DNA from: Archilochus colubris
Taxonomy: Eukaryota > Chordata > Aves > Apodiformes > Trochilidae
Assembly (NCBI GenBank): GCA_023079485.1
Contig: CM041092.1
Span: 2,179,127-2,243,126 of the forward strand
DNA length: 64,000 nucleotides
Direction: 5' to 3'
The notes under the pieces were generated by a model that searched no databases, was not told the origin of the DNA, and saw only the letters and a program-made list of their open reading frames with translations. Within the stretch, counting starts at the first letter, position 1. Each line of letters opens with the position of its first letter. The position numbers and the translations under genes are program-made. This document shows positions 21,463-36,582 of the stretch, piece after piece.

Positions 21463-21956
21463 TATCACTTTACACTGGTAGTCTCTTGTATGTGTACTCA
21501 ATAGAAACCAAAGAATTTTGTACACTATTTTTTGTACAATAAAAGATAAAGTGTGCATTAGGTACGCTTGTACATGACAATATTGTACAATATTTACATT
21601 TCAGATATCACCATGAAATTCTGTATTATCTATATACACAATGAAAATTTCTCAGAAACATTTGGACTATTTCTTATAATCACAATTTTAGTATTATAGA
21701 AAAAAAAAAAAATCTCAGTAATCATCTGACATTGTTACTGCAACCTCTCAAGATTTCTGATTGGCTTATCCAGCAACCCCTATCCCTCCTAATCATCAAA
21801 AATATTGTACCACTAATCCACGTAGCACCCTGTGATGGTTTCTATCTGTCTTCATATAAATATTGATATAACCACGTCTATATCAATACCTACAAGCTAG
21901 ACTTATGTGCACGTTTATTCTGATAAGTACTGGACCAGTAACAAAGACATTCAATG

Positions 21957-22028
21957 TTATCTAGAGATCTTCCTCCTCTTGGGTTTTGGAGGCTTCACTT
22001 GTCTGTCTCCCTGGGGGATTTGGTGGAC
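21957..22028 (-). CDS. MBD5: MBD5 coding exon 10 (last), C-terminal tail and stop
   Basis: Twenty-three codons plus TAA, residues 1717-1739: VHQIPQGDRQVKPPKPKRRK then ISR. The acceptor is TTTTTAG immediately upstream of 22028, in phase 0. The Lys/Arg cluster KPKRRK is a likely nuclear localisation signal. The peptide matches the vertebrate MBD5 C-terminus closely, as I recall it (human reads GDRQMRPPKPKRRKISR). The 3'UTR continues directly in the same exon to about 18250. Confidence 0.96.
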   Translation of the reverse strand, partial: VHQIPQGDRQVKPPKPKRRKISR

Positions 22029-24388
<2,360 letters not shown>

Positions 24389-24779
24389 CTAAAAAAATTA
24401 GTAACAAGCACATTAATTCATTGGATACATTCTAGAGAAAGCCTCCAAACCAAAAGTTACCCCAAGTCACTGGGCACCCCCATACAGATCTGACTGCAGA
24501 GGAACAGGTTGGATTTAGGGATATTTCCTCTTACAAAAGGTTTCCCATTTGAGCACCACTTTCTGCACAGGTTGCACTTCTGCAGCTCCCTGTTCACATC
24601 TCCAGAGTTTTAAGCCAGCAACTCAGTACTTGAGTAGAAGTTACTACTGCTTGTCAGCATCTTGCTGAGGATCTGTGCTTAAAAGCAGGCATGTCTATAT
24701 ATATTTTATTTTTTTTTTTAGGCAGGCTGGTTCATTCGTGACTTCACCTGAACAGGTTCATTTAGAAGATGTAATTACA

Positions 24780-24908
24780 TGTAATTTGAAATCAAAACTC
24801 AATCTCTTGGTGTAAAATGGAGAAGTTTTGAGCAGACGACATGAGTCTGTAATTAGAGCAGCCATCTGAAGCTGCTGAATAACATATTTATTGTTTTTCA
24901 GTGGCTCT
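24780..24908 (+). repeat. 129-bp direct repeat, copy B
   Basis: Same orientation and length as copy A at 23294-23422, about 1.49 kb apart, with three visible mismatches. No poly(A) tail or target duplication is visible at its edges, so it looks like a local segmental duplication rather than a retroposon insertion. Confidence 0.95.
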
Positions 24909-25060
24909 CTCCTACATTTAGGAGAGCGAAGAACTTGAAGGGAAATGGCTGAATGTGAGATGAGAGCAAGAAATATCCTGGAGGGGAGAGACCAAAGTTC
25001 TGAGCAGCCATCACAATGTCCTCAGGAGGTACCAAAGTTCTGCTCTGGAGATGCAGAGGT

Positions 25061-25297
25061 GAGGGGAGGAGGAGGAGGAGGAGGAAGAGGAGGAAGAAGA
25101 TGAGGAGGAAGAGGAGAAGGGAGAGGAGAAGGGAGAGGAGAAGGGAGAGGAGGAGGGAAAGGATGAGGGGGAGAAGGAGAGAGAGGGGAAGAGAAAGGAG
25201 GAGGAAGAGGAGGAGGGAGAGGAGAAGGGGGAGGAGGAGAGAGAGGAGGAAAGGAGGAGAGAGAGGAGAAGAACGAGGAGGAGGGAGAGGAGAAGAG
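25061..25297 (+). repeat. 237-bp polypurine (GGA/GGAA-rich) tract in MBD5 intron 8
   Basis: Only three pyrimidines interrupt it (25101, 25164, 25274); 25165-25273 is 109 uninterrupted purines. Units are GGA, GGAGAA and GGGAGA mixtures. In the MBD5 transcript it is polypyrimidine. The long frames on both strands (poly-Arg/Glu-like, or Ser/Leu/Pro) come from the repeat and are not genes. Confidence 0.95.
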
Positions 25298-28200
25298 CTG
25301 CCTTCACCCTGGGAAGGCAGGGAAGAGAAGAGCTCATCCCTTGCTGCCACGGATGGTTGGGTCACTAGGATTGTCCCTCACAGATGGGAGACACTTCCTA
25401 AAAAACCCCTTCAACCAAGCAAGCTCATCCTGTCAGCTGGGACATCCTTCCTTCCTTGGGATTTAAAAGGTTTGGGGAAACTGAAAGCTTTGCCAAAGCC
25501 TGGCAAGTAACAGCAGAGCTGAGCCACATGACCAGTGAAATTCAGCAAAATGATTCTCGTTGCCATTGGGGGTTGAAAAGAGGAGATCAGAAGGTCTGGT
25601 TTTGTTATTCAAAGAAGATATTCCCTGACACCACCCTGCACTGGTCATCAGAGCTATCCCAGGGCATGGGGTGCATAAACCAGACTGGAAGCCTCACTGA
25701 CCTCAGCACAGCAGTGGGGCTCCGGTCTCCAGTGGAGTTTAAATCAAGCAAAGAAATGATAAGAGAAACTGAAACAAACACTTGCACACAGAGCCTGATG
25801 TGTCTGCCTGAGTTTCTGGGCTGCTTGAGCCCACTGCTTGCAAAAGCAGAGCCAAGCTCTGCAGCCTGGGGAAGGGAAGGCACCTCAGGTACTAGAAATG
25901 ATGAACAGAATGCTTGTTGTTCAGAGGCAGCCTGGAAAGGCATTAAGACTCCATTTATAATGCAGAGATCTAAATAACTGCTAACACTGCTGACTTGCCT
26001 GTCATCTAGAAGTGTATTTCAGGTGCCAAGTCACCTAAGATGTGATGTAAAGTTTTTTAATCAACATTATGCTCTATCAGCAACGCACCCGAGTTACAAT
26101 AGCTATAAAATTCTTGCTGTTAGGCAAAACAGCCAGATGAAACTATTAAAAACACAAGCATTTGAATTGTAGTCTTCAGGTACTGCTGCCATGCTCATTT
26201 TACTGTGAAGATGCTGATCTGCCTCTGAGCAAATCAAAGGTTCAGAAGTGCCCATGGCTGAAATATCCATTTACTGCAGGCAAAAGCTGAGGATTTGGCA
26301 TCAGATAAACATGTGCATCAGGTTTCCAGTCATGCAAACAGAGCTGTAGGCATCACAATTTTTGATATTTTAATTTTAAATACAGTGGTTTAGGAGTCAC
26401 ACCTCTCACACCTCTGAGATATCCCCAAGTTAACACTTTCTTGCTACAGAAAATGTTTTATTTAATTAGTTGAAGTTACAAAGCTCTTTGCAACATCTGA
26501 CTATGGCTACTCCAGAAACTGAACACACAAAACATTTCTCTTTTAAAAACTAATACTTAAGGTTGGATTAATATTTACAATTCACAAATACTGGACTTAA
26601 GGTGCAACTGGAATTGCATCCTGTTACATCCCTTTTTAGTACAGGTTTCAGCTTTGCAGACATTTTAAATCTAAGTTTCCACTTTGTTGTAATGATTTTC
26701 TAGTTAAGATCTAACATTGTATCTATCATATTATTGATACTACATATCTATTGATGTGCATTATACATCTAATAACACATTATATATCAAATAACATATA
26801 TTATATATATTATTGGAGATTAAGTCAAGACTGTGCAGCAAAGGAAAAAGCTGGACGATATAGTAAGGCTGAGATAAGACCTGTAGGACCGTGAAGAAGA
26901 ATTTATGGAGTTATCTGAATATACTTTTGAAGATTTGGCTGCTAGCCCTGCTCTGCTCCACATGCTGGGCCCCTCTGCTGCTACTCCCTGCTCCCTCAAC
27001 ATAAATTTCTCCTGGGTTTCTCCACCCGTGTCATCTTCCCTGCAGAAGTGTTCAGCCTGATGCCAGTGGGTGATCTGCAAAAATGCTGAGGATGTTTGCA
27101 GGTAGGGAACAGAACCAGGAGTATTCTAGGTGTAGAATTAAATGGAATGCTAAATGTTTCCCAAAATCTGGACCTCTGTGTCCCAAGAGACACAGAGCGA
27201 GTAACAGGGCAGAACCAGGCAGCCTCCAAAGAGGCCACTGGGTTGAGTGGAACTGCAGAGCATCCCCACAGACTGCTAAATACACAAATACCAATCAGAA
27301 CTCAGGAGATTTTCTGAAATAATTCTGTTTATCTCAACTTTAACACCTCTTTGAACTGGCTCCAGGTGTCACCTTCCTCGAGTCACCTGTTTCTCTTCAG
27401 GGACATTGAGCAAGTAGCTGGGAGTTGCCCTTAACCTCCAGTACCCTTAATACCAGTCAGATATTTTGAGGATTATTTTGAAAAAAAAAACCAACCCCCA
27501 GCACTGCCTCCTTGGCATAAAAATATTTCTCTTAAGCACTGCCTGCCATATAAATAGAAGGCAAGCTTGCACCTTAAAAGGAGCTGCAGGCAAATAATTA
27601 TTTAATTGCTTTAAGCCTGTGGGCATTGGGCTCCAGCACTGCAGCCTGACCTTAAATTCACACACAGATGCACAGAAATATATTTTCACTGCAACACTGA
27701 ACAGGCAACAGCACCCTAGAACAAATCCAATCACAGTATAATTCCTACTTTGCTCTCTTACAGCTGCCCAGATTTTATTTCTCTTTTTCCAAACCATTTC
27801 CCTCTCCCCCCATTTGCCTCTTTTTGTCTCTGCTGATGCTTCATGCCCTAATACTTACTCAGGGTCCTGCTCTCCTTGTTTATTTATAAGCACGAGGCAA
27901 GAGGAAACCAAAGAGTTCTTACATGCCTGGCACTACAGAAAGCTCCACACTGAGCCCCTGGTCTGGTTAAAACCAGCCAGATTTCACAAGTTGTGAGGAA
28001 AAACCCTGAATTTATCTGAATAAACCCATGCTCAGCCTGCATCAGCAGCTGCCAGAGGGAAAGGGAGAGATAAGAGGGGCAGCTCTTGTTAGAAAGCAGA
28101 TTTGGTCAGGATAGTTTTGATGTAATAACATTTTTTTTTTTTGGCTGTAAATTAGAAATCCTACAGATGAAAGCTGAGACAAGTGGGCTGACATTTTCCA

Positions 28201-28393
28201 AAGGCTACTGTAAATATCAGAAGATGCACTAAAAATGCAGATCTCAAAGATCTCAGGTGATTATCAGAACCCACACAAGGAATTCAGAAAATTAACTCTT
28301 CACTTTGGCCCATCTGCCAAGCTCCCCAGTGGAAAAGTCTTGGAAAACAGAAGAATTTAAAGACTCCATTTCACCAGGAAACAAATTACTCAC

Positions 28394-28467
28394 TTTCTGT
28401 TCCTTTTTCTGGCTCGGTTGTAAGCTTCTAGACCTTCTGTTAGTGTCTTCAGCTTCTCTGGCTCCAC
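28394..28467 (-). CDS. MBD5: MBD5 coding exon 8
   Basis: 74 nt coding residues 1667-1690 ([20 protein letters not shown] then KRNR) and two bases of Lys1691. The acceptor CAG lies before 28467 and the donor GTGAGT after 28394. This is the C-terminal helical part of the PWWP module with its basic end, matching vertebrate MBD5 (human [20 protein letters not shown] as I recall it). The frame is dictated by the phase-0 junction with exon 7. Confidence 0.96.
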
Positions 28468-31400
28468 CTGAGTGAAGGTATGAACACCAAACCACATTAC
28501 CCAGACCTGCAATTATTAAACATTGCTTTTACTGCTAGACATGCATTATCATGGAGCCTAATTTGCACTGCATCCACAAGACACCAACCTTCCCAGCAAA
28601 GAATAAATGAATTTCTGGCTACAAACACCCCCTCGTACATATATTTATGGATGGTAATTTCTACAGATGTCCACACCATCACCACAGAAACACCAACCCC
28701 ACAACACTTAGGAGAACAAAACTAAGAAGGAAAAGAATATTTTTAAATCCTTGTTTGTCTTTGTATGACTAAAAGGAACATTGTTGTTCAAGTCAAGTCT
28801 GGACTCATATTTTACAGATGTGTTTTACACCTCAGAGACCACCTGCAAGGCATTTAAATACCAAGTTGCCCAGTACAGACCAAAGCATTTCACATCACCT
28901 CACATCTCTGCATGGAGTATTTAAGCCCCCAGTTCAGCCAACTCATTCTTATTTCAGAAGCTCCCCAGTACGTGCTTAAGTTAAAAGGCTTAAAAGAGGG
29001 GTGGGCAGGGGGACAAGCTTTAGTTATGCCTTGTGAATCCAGGAGCCTTTCCTAGGGCTGATTTATTGGTCCTGAGAAAGGTCTGTTCAAATTTGGTTAC
29101 TTAAGCACATACTGAGCCATCTGCTGAGTCAGGGATGAATCTGAGCACGTGCCCACCAGGGCTGCTGAGCTGGTGGTTAATGGGCTCTTAACTGGAGATT
29201 TCAGTTCTCTTAAAATCACCCAGAATTGCAACCTAGAAACCACTGCAGAAAACCAGTTAGTACCAGTACCAACAGTACAAACACAAGATTAATTCCATCA
29301 TCCATTGGGTTTTACCATTTGCATCTCAAAACACTGTCCCCTTAACTCTGCACGTTGTTTTCTTTTGGCTCAGTCACTTCTGCTTGTAAAATCACCCAAC
29401 AGAATGGTATTTAAAGGCATCAGTTTCCAGAAAATGAAAGGAGAAATTCCTTTTTTCTTTGTCAGCGTTGCTGTGTTTGGCTTGACTTCTTTTTTTAATC
29501 TTTGCATAACTTCCCAAGAACCTTTAATAGCATTTGTTTCATTAACCAGTACAGCTGGTGTCCTGACACGAGGAAAATTAATTCCATACATACAAATTTA
29601 TTAAGCAGGCCTATATACAATCCCAAAAAGAAATTTAAATGCAAATTCCCTTGAAAAGCCAGCCTTTCAATTACTAAATAATTTATCTTCACAATGAGAC
29701 TGAATTTCAGAGGTGACAACGTGAAGTGAAGGAGTGAGCAAGCTGTCAGAATCTCCAGACATGAGACCCAACATAATCCATGTTCAGAGCAAATTTCACA
29801 TCTGAGGATGAACCTGGGGACCAGTGACATTCCAGGAATGTACAGGAACCATTCCTGGGGAAAGCTGCACAGGGGGAGGAGGCAAGAGTTCTGTTTTCAT
29901 GCAATAAATTCAATTATGCCACAGATTATGGCTCTTTCCCCTTAAAATGGTGAGAACTTTCAATGGGGGACTGCAAATACTTCAAATAATTCCTCTCCTA
30001 ATCAGACTTTGGGGAAAATACAAAGGCAGACAGAAGGAACACTCGATCAAACCTGCAGAGCTTTTCCAAGGATAAACAGGAGAAAATGCTCTCAGAATGA
30101 ACCAACCAGCTCCAGCAGCTTAGATGTTACATTTCCTACATTAAAATGGGATTACTGGAGGCACTGGTGCTCCCTCTGCAACACACCACAGCTCAAGCCT
30201 TCATTTTACAGAACCTTTGAAAAACAGCTAAAGAAGAAACTTGGATTTTTCAAACTGAAGAGAATTAAAGGGCAATGATAAAATCATCCTGATCCTTTAC
30301 CTCAGACACTTTACTGCATGATGGATTTGTCACAAATGCTGAATTGTACATGAAATATATCCACCAGGGATGTGTCTGTTCATAAGGAAGAGACTCTGCA
30401 AAGGTTTGTATCTCTCTGCCCTTAAATAGAGATGAAAGTCCATTGGTAATTATTGTTATGAAGCTCTAATGCCATGTCTGGATAACAAAAAGGAAATCAG
30501 TATCTTCATTCCTGGAGTTCTGTGGTGGTAGAACAGTAAAAATCCTGCCAGCACTTTTTTTTTTTGGAGCAGTAGTACCCAACTGCTAACTTCAGAAGGC
30601 ACTGGAAGCAACTCCAGCAGCTGTGGTGGAATGAATAATATCAGATCCCTTCAGTTCCAAGAAGCTACTACAACACCAGATAAACACATACACGTGGGAT
30701 TTTCAGGACATTGAGAAATCACAACTCTTGGTACCTGGAGAACCCCAAAAGCTCAGTTGAAAAAAAATTGAGTTCAACTGGTGAGAGAACAACACTTGTG
30801 CTGTAACAATCCCTGTGAAAGGCACTAACAAGAGACAGCTCCTGCTCACACTGTCACATCACAGCTCTCAAAGATTTGTTCCTGTTCAGGTGACATCATT
30901 TGGATAATAATCCAATTAATTTCCTAGTGATATCCACATCCTCCTGTTTCAGGATGCACGGAGCTTCAGGCTTCCTTCCTTCCCTTTCAGAAACTTCAGC
31001 TGCTCCTGCTGCACTCCCCTTGGGCTCCTCTTTCATTTGCCAAAATGCCAGAGCTCCTTAGGACACCAAGGTGCCAGATTCCTCCCTTCTCTTAGGGAAA
31101 CACCATTCTTACTCTCTTCAGACAGAGCATCATTACATTTCATACCCACACTCTTTTAAATGGAAACAAAAATCAAATTATGGATGAGAGAAAGAACAGA
31201 GGACACACAAAGCACCACGAGCAAAACTGATGTTACAGTACAGAGCTTAACATTTGGGTACACAAATCCTTTCAGAGGTGTTGTAAGAAAGCTCTGCAAT
31301 TCCAGAATTCCAAAATACAATTCCAGAACTGCTGCCAGTGTCTCCCCCCATGAACTGTAACCATTCAGGATTTTTTTAAGCCCAGAATTTCTGACAGCCA

Positions 31401-33621
31401 TTTGATTTTCAGGGTTATTTCTCTTTGGTTTGCAAGCTGGTTTTTTTTTATTGTGTGAGTTGTCTTTCTTTTTTTCTTTCCCTTCAGACCAGGCTGCCTG
31501 AACATCTGAAGGCTGCAGGTGTACACAGGTGCCTGCACACGTGCAGAGATTGTCACTGTGCCTGGGAGTTCCTGCCCATCTTCAATTAAAAATGGAAATA
31601 TTATACAGCACATTTTCACCTCTCAGATTCCCATGTATCCCACCTCCCAACCCCAAAACCTGACCTCTGGAATGGTTGTTCACTCTGCACTTCTTGCTGG
31701 AGAAAATGATATATATATCTCTATATATTTTTTTTGGTTTGTTTGTTTTTAAATTTAAAGTTATTCTAATTAAATTAAAGGCCTTCTGATGAGAGAGGTG
31801 ATCCTTTATGTGGCAAATCCTGATGAAGAACTTGAAGCAGCCTCTCCTGCTGCCTCCACAAATACCTTGACAGCAATACAAGAGCAGCACTTTCTGCATT
31901 TCCAGGTTTTTTTCCCCCAGAATACAACAAAATCTGTGCCACTGAACAGAATATTACACAATGCTGACACAATGTACACAGAAGACTCAGAATTAAAGGT
32001 GGTGGCTTTGCTGGTGGCATCCACAAACTGGGGATTAAATGTATAAAACTCCTAAGGAATGCAAATGAAAAAAGCTTCACCTCTTTACAAAAGTTACCAA
32101 AAATGAGCTTGTCAAAACAGTCACCTAGATATGGATACCCAATGTGGTGATGTTAATACAGAAATGGAAGTGTAATTACTGTGTCTGTGAGTCCCCTGGG
32201 ACAGGGAGCTTGCACACCTAACTTCACCAGTGTTGTTTAAACTTTGATAGTTTGAGGTCTCTCCATTTGCCTACACTTTAAAAACTGACTTGTAACCTGG
32301 GGAGCTGAGGAAGGAGCTCTTGAGCATTCAAATTGTTACCAAAACGAGCTGAATTCTCTACAAATGAAATACTTTTGGTCAGGGCACTCAGACAGCAGCT
32401 CTTTGAAACCTCTGTGGCCAAGAGGTTCCTGTAAAGAGACACTGAGGTTCTCTTGAGCAAACATCCTGGCCAGACTTCACCCCAGTTATTTAGAGCTCCA
32501 ATTCACCAAAAACCTGTTTGGGGAGATCAAGTATTCACATCAGGTAACTCTAAGGCTACAACCTGGAGTAAGAACAGCAGTGGTTACACTACAGATCCAC
32601 CAGGTCCAGCAGGTTCTGAGCTCTGCTCTGGTGGGAGGCAGAGGCTGGAGGTGAAGCAGCTCTCCTCAATGTGTTCTGGTATTCTCCCTCTCCTCTGGAT
32701 ATCTTCTCTTGGCCAAATTTTGGGGAAAAGGATTATTTTATCCCCATTCTCATGTTCTTACACTGTTGTTGTGCAATGTACTAGGTAGGTATGTGGGGAA
32801 GAAGCCCAAATGTTTCAGTGGTTTGGTTTCTTTCTGTTCCTTCACTTGACCTTTCCTCTCTGCTTACACACTTTTAAAAAATGCATTTTATAAAAGAGTA
32901 CTAAAAATATTTATATATGGAAGATGGGAAATATTTCTGTAAGAGCTACAAAAATACAGCATTATACAAATAGTGGAGATCAGAACTGGAAATACTTATA
33001 ACAACATAACAACTCTGGGGGAACTATTTTCTGCATATTCCTCAACAAGCATATGATATCTCACTTGTCAACCAAAAAACCCAAAAGGATTTTAGTATGA
33101 AGGAGCAAACTGGGATGCTTTTCTCACTAGAAAAGATGGCCAAAACCTCTTCTCAGGCTGAAAAAGTGCTTGCATTTCCTCTTAAGGCTGTAGGTGTCAA
33201 TCAGCATGGTTTTCCTTGTTAGACTCCTCAGCCTGCTTAGATCAGTTTTCCTTTTTGCAGTTTTCAACACTTTCAGAGATCTCCATTATCACCTTCTTTG
33301 GACACAGAAGTTCAACTAAATGCACAATTAAACCATTTTTTTGCTAACAACATTTTTTTCTGTACACAAATTAAGTAAAGCATCATCAGACCCAAACAGA
33401 CTCATGTTTCATTGGCTGAATTTCTAAACAGGTTACTCTGGGAAAACTTCAGTCCTGTGAGCTAGAGTTAGGAATAAAAAAAAATAATCATTTTGTCCTA
33501 CAAAAATAAGAGAGAAAGGAGAAAAAAAAAAAGAATGGAGCGAGCTAGTTGTGATAAACACTGACATGGGCTCAGGCACAGGTGTGTAGAGATAGATATG
33601 TGCATATATATATAAATATAC
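28468..33621 (-). other. MBD5: MBD5 intron 7
   Basis: A 5.2-kb intron. It begins with an unusual TA-rich donor context (GTATATTTATAT). The rest is AT-rich with short open frames of unrecognised content. No repeat family could be identified with confidence. Confidence 0.75.
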
Positions 33622-34830
33622 CTTCCCCTCCTCAGCGTTTTGTTGACATGAATTGTGAACTTCTTCTTCTCTGACCAGTTTCCCAGGCCATGAAGTCAGA
33701 CCTTTGATCTGGCCCCAGACCAAGTCGCCAACATTAAACGTCCTTGGCCTGTAATGGATCAGCTCATTGGAAGAAGGGGAGTCTGGGTTCCTTAGGTCAT
33801 CTTCACTACTGATGCTTTTAGCATCTGAAGGGCTAGGCACACACCCATTAATGCTTTTGGCATTAAAATCTCCATTGTAATGGATATAGTCTTTCACTAA
33901 TGAACTTTCCAAGCTATTTGAGGAACTTGGGGATTGCTCTTCCAGAATCAGGTCTTGTTTAGAAGTGTTCAGCAACTCCCCAAACCCTCTGTTCTGCTGA
34001 GGTCTGTTGCCATTTAAGTGTGCACATCGTTCCACAGTGTTCTCCAGTCTTTCCTTAAAACTCATCATAGTTCTTTTGTAATTGTTATACCTGAAATTCT
34101 CCTCCAACATTTTATCACTTTGACAGTTTCGCTGTGATAAGAGTATCTGATGCTGCTCTCCTTGCAGTAATGGCAGTGTGGAGATGTTATTGGGCCTCTC
34201 ATGACAAGGACTACTATGGATGTGGGCAGAGTGGTCTAGAAACTCCTCACATTTCCACCTGTTTATCTCACTGACGGGGCTTTGCTCCCCTTCCCACTGT
34301 TTTTTGGGTGTGTTACAACTCGTGGGTTTGTAATATTCATACCCATCCCCTTCACTTGAGTTTTTACCGTGCTCTGAATTCTTCAGGACTCGTGTTCCTC
34401 TGCTGTTCCTCACCCTACCCTCATGATCAGAAACAGCAACGTTTCTCCCATGGATTACTGCACTGACAGCACTAGAAAGATTTAATGGGTCACCAATTGA
34501 GGCTGTGAAGGCACTCATGGCACTCAAAGCTGGGATGGGACTCATCTGGGTGGTACTGCTAACAGCAGTGGTGATGACTACTTGCATCCCTTTGCTTGCA
34601 GCATCTACAACTGCCTTGTAGATGGCATCCACTGATGTGTCACCCTGAGCAGCAACGTTGAGGTTATCCTTTGCCTGGTGTCCAAGGGATGGTTCAGTCC
34701 TTGGCTGCAAATCACAAGATGGTTCTTGGAAAGTAGGAAGCATTGCGTTGGAGCTCTCGGGAACTGGTGCCATTCCCATCTGAGTGATCATTCTTTTGTT
34801 CAGGACAGCAGCATCTTCCTGCATTCTCAC
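33622..34830 (-). CDS. MBD5: MBD5 coding exon 7 with PWWP core
   Basis: 1,209 nt, phase 0 at both ends, residues 1264-1666. It starts [14 protein letters not shown] and ends with [26 protein letters not shown] (residues about 1624-1649), the start of a PWWP domain whose signature is SWPG here at 1643-1646. PWWP modules bind methylated histone tails and DNA in many chromatin proteins. The central part is Ser/Asn-rich and includes [20 protein letters not shown], which is close to human MBD5 as I recall it. The acceptor is TTTTTCCAG and the donor is GTATAT. If the intron were retained, the frame would stay open for about 60 codons to a stop near 33433, truncating the PWWP. Confidence 0.96.
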
Positions 34831-36582
34831 CTGGAAAAAGGAGAGAAAAGGATGGAAATTACTATTTTTCTCTACAGTTCTCTTTCAGTAGTCGTTTTAA
34901 TAAAAAAAGAGTCAGGATGGTGGCCAGGGTGACTGTTAGTTACAGTACATAATTAGGTTTTGGTTAGACATCACTTACAGAGTTTAATGCTGAACAAGCT
35001 AGACAGAAAATAAAGAAACAAAAAGCATTAATTTAGAGGAAAACAAAACCAAAAATCTTAGCCTTGATTGCCTGGATCACAACAGACACATTGCCTGAAA
35101 TGACAGAACCTCCCATGTGCTGCTGAGACTACACTATCACCTCTGGCAGAGTCTTTGCAGAGATTTCCTCCTCTGTCATACAGCACCTTCCTCTTTTTCA
35201 CTTAAGTCCTAAGCAGTCCCACCAAGCTCAATATTTTGGTTCTCCACTGTTCTTTTTCCTTCTTTCCCAGACCCTAATATTGCTTATTCCATCCCTACCA
35301 GCTGCTCTTCTGGGCTTCTTGTATGCACCTCATCCACTTGCTGGAACATAGCCCATCCCGGGCCTTCTGGAATGGGCCAACAGTTCTGTTTTTCCCTTTC
35401 AGTTCTGTGCTTCTCTTGGGGGATCTCTTTTTACTTCAGTCCCTTGCAAACCACGCCTGCATCCCTCTGCATGGCAGCTTTCATGTCAGGCACTGCCACA
35501 GTAAATTGTAACCTTCAGATTAAAGGAACTGCTTTTTATGTTTCTTGTCACATACACAGGCAGTGAGGATGATGTCAATAAGGGAAAAAAATATCTGTAA
35601 AAACCAAGCATTAAATATTTCCAAAAGCTCCTTTCAATTCTTACCATTACTGTTTTGTAACAGAATGTGAAGCACAAGAATACTGAGGTGAAGGTACCAA
35701 CATTCATACAAAACCAAAAAGAGGTAACAGGCAGTTAGAGGACTCTGGTTTTGCAGTAGCAGTGAAACATCTGCACTGAGACAAGGGGATGTATTCTTCT
35801 TCCTTAAAGGGTAAGAGAAAATCCTAGCACTACCTGCATGCTTCCCTCTTCACATCTCCAGTTCTGCAGCAATCGTGGTAACACTGAATAACAATAAATA
35901 CATTTGGTAGCTCTGCTTTTATTACCTATTTTGGTTGCTCTGTTTCCTGTCAGGATGTTAGTTTGACAGCTCAACGTGCATCATGGAGATTTGCCCATTC
36001 AGGTGGGCAGCAAGAAGGTGCCAGTTTTGCACAGTTTGTCACTGTATCATCATCCTAAATCCTTCTGTTTATTTTTTTTCAGTCTATCCACTGCACATCA
36101 GAGCCACCTCTTCTATTCAAGTGAGCTGGGAGTGGAAGAGGTCTAGGTACACATGGTCAGCCAGAATAATTTATTAAGTTCCTAATTACTGGAAAGTGGG
36201 ATCAGTTGTTATTTCTCACCACTGACTCATCAGAGTGGTCTGACAGGGACTGATGATCATTTCTGTGGAATGGAAAATAAGTGTGGCTGCAAAGATAGAA
36301 GAGCCAGAACATATATAGAATATTTATTTTTTCAACACATGCAGCACAGTTGATTCCAAAGAAACTCTGTCCAGTTTCTAGGGAAGAGATAAAACTCAGT
36401 AACAAACATTACTGATCTGCAAAACCCAAACACTGCTGAGCAGAGCTGCCAATTGTACTTATCCTGTTGTCTGAACTAGCACAAAAACCAAACCACAGAA
36501 TAAGTATAAATTTTCAAGATTTTTACCTTTCCCTATGGCAGTTGCACACTTGTTTGGATATTCATTACATTTTGCTTCCTAC
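34831..36582 (-). other. MBD5: MBD5 intron 6
   Basis: A 1.75-kb intron, donor GTAGGA and acceptor CCAG. AT-rich, with no other feature recognised. Confidence 0.8.

Larger units (their letters stand above)
18250..21956 (-). other. MBD5: MBD5 3' untranslated region
   Basis: About 3.7 kb of AT-rich sequence follows the TAA stop at 21957-21959, with no further splice-like exon. The most distal good poly(A) signal is ATTAAA at 18265-18270, with an A-rich site about 10-15 nt downstream. Earlier AATAAA signals occur at 21457-21462 and 19283-19288, so alternative 3' ends are possible. Three matches to the Pumilio element TGTANATA are present at 21631-21638, 21591-21598 and 19477-19484, and a seven-base let-7-type seed match (CTACCTC) at 20139-20145. 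The UTR also holds (AAAT)n at 18957-18975, (AAAAT)n at 19530-19553 and several T or A runs. The true 3' end is inferred. Confidence 0.65.

Noticed and set aside
25011..25510. Frames of about 110-165 codons over 24.9-25.5 kb on both strands (Ser/Leu-rich or Arg/Glu-rich)
   Set aside because: They are produced by the GGA-rich tract, which has few stop codons in any frame; no non-repetitive protein sequence is recognised.
33433..33621. Extension of the exon 7 frame beyond the donor to a stop near 33433
   Set aside because: The next residues of known MBD5 (VEPEKLKTL) are found in frame in a separate exon at 28394-28467, so this is intron read-through, reported only as a possible retained-intron form.
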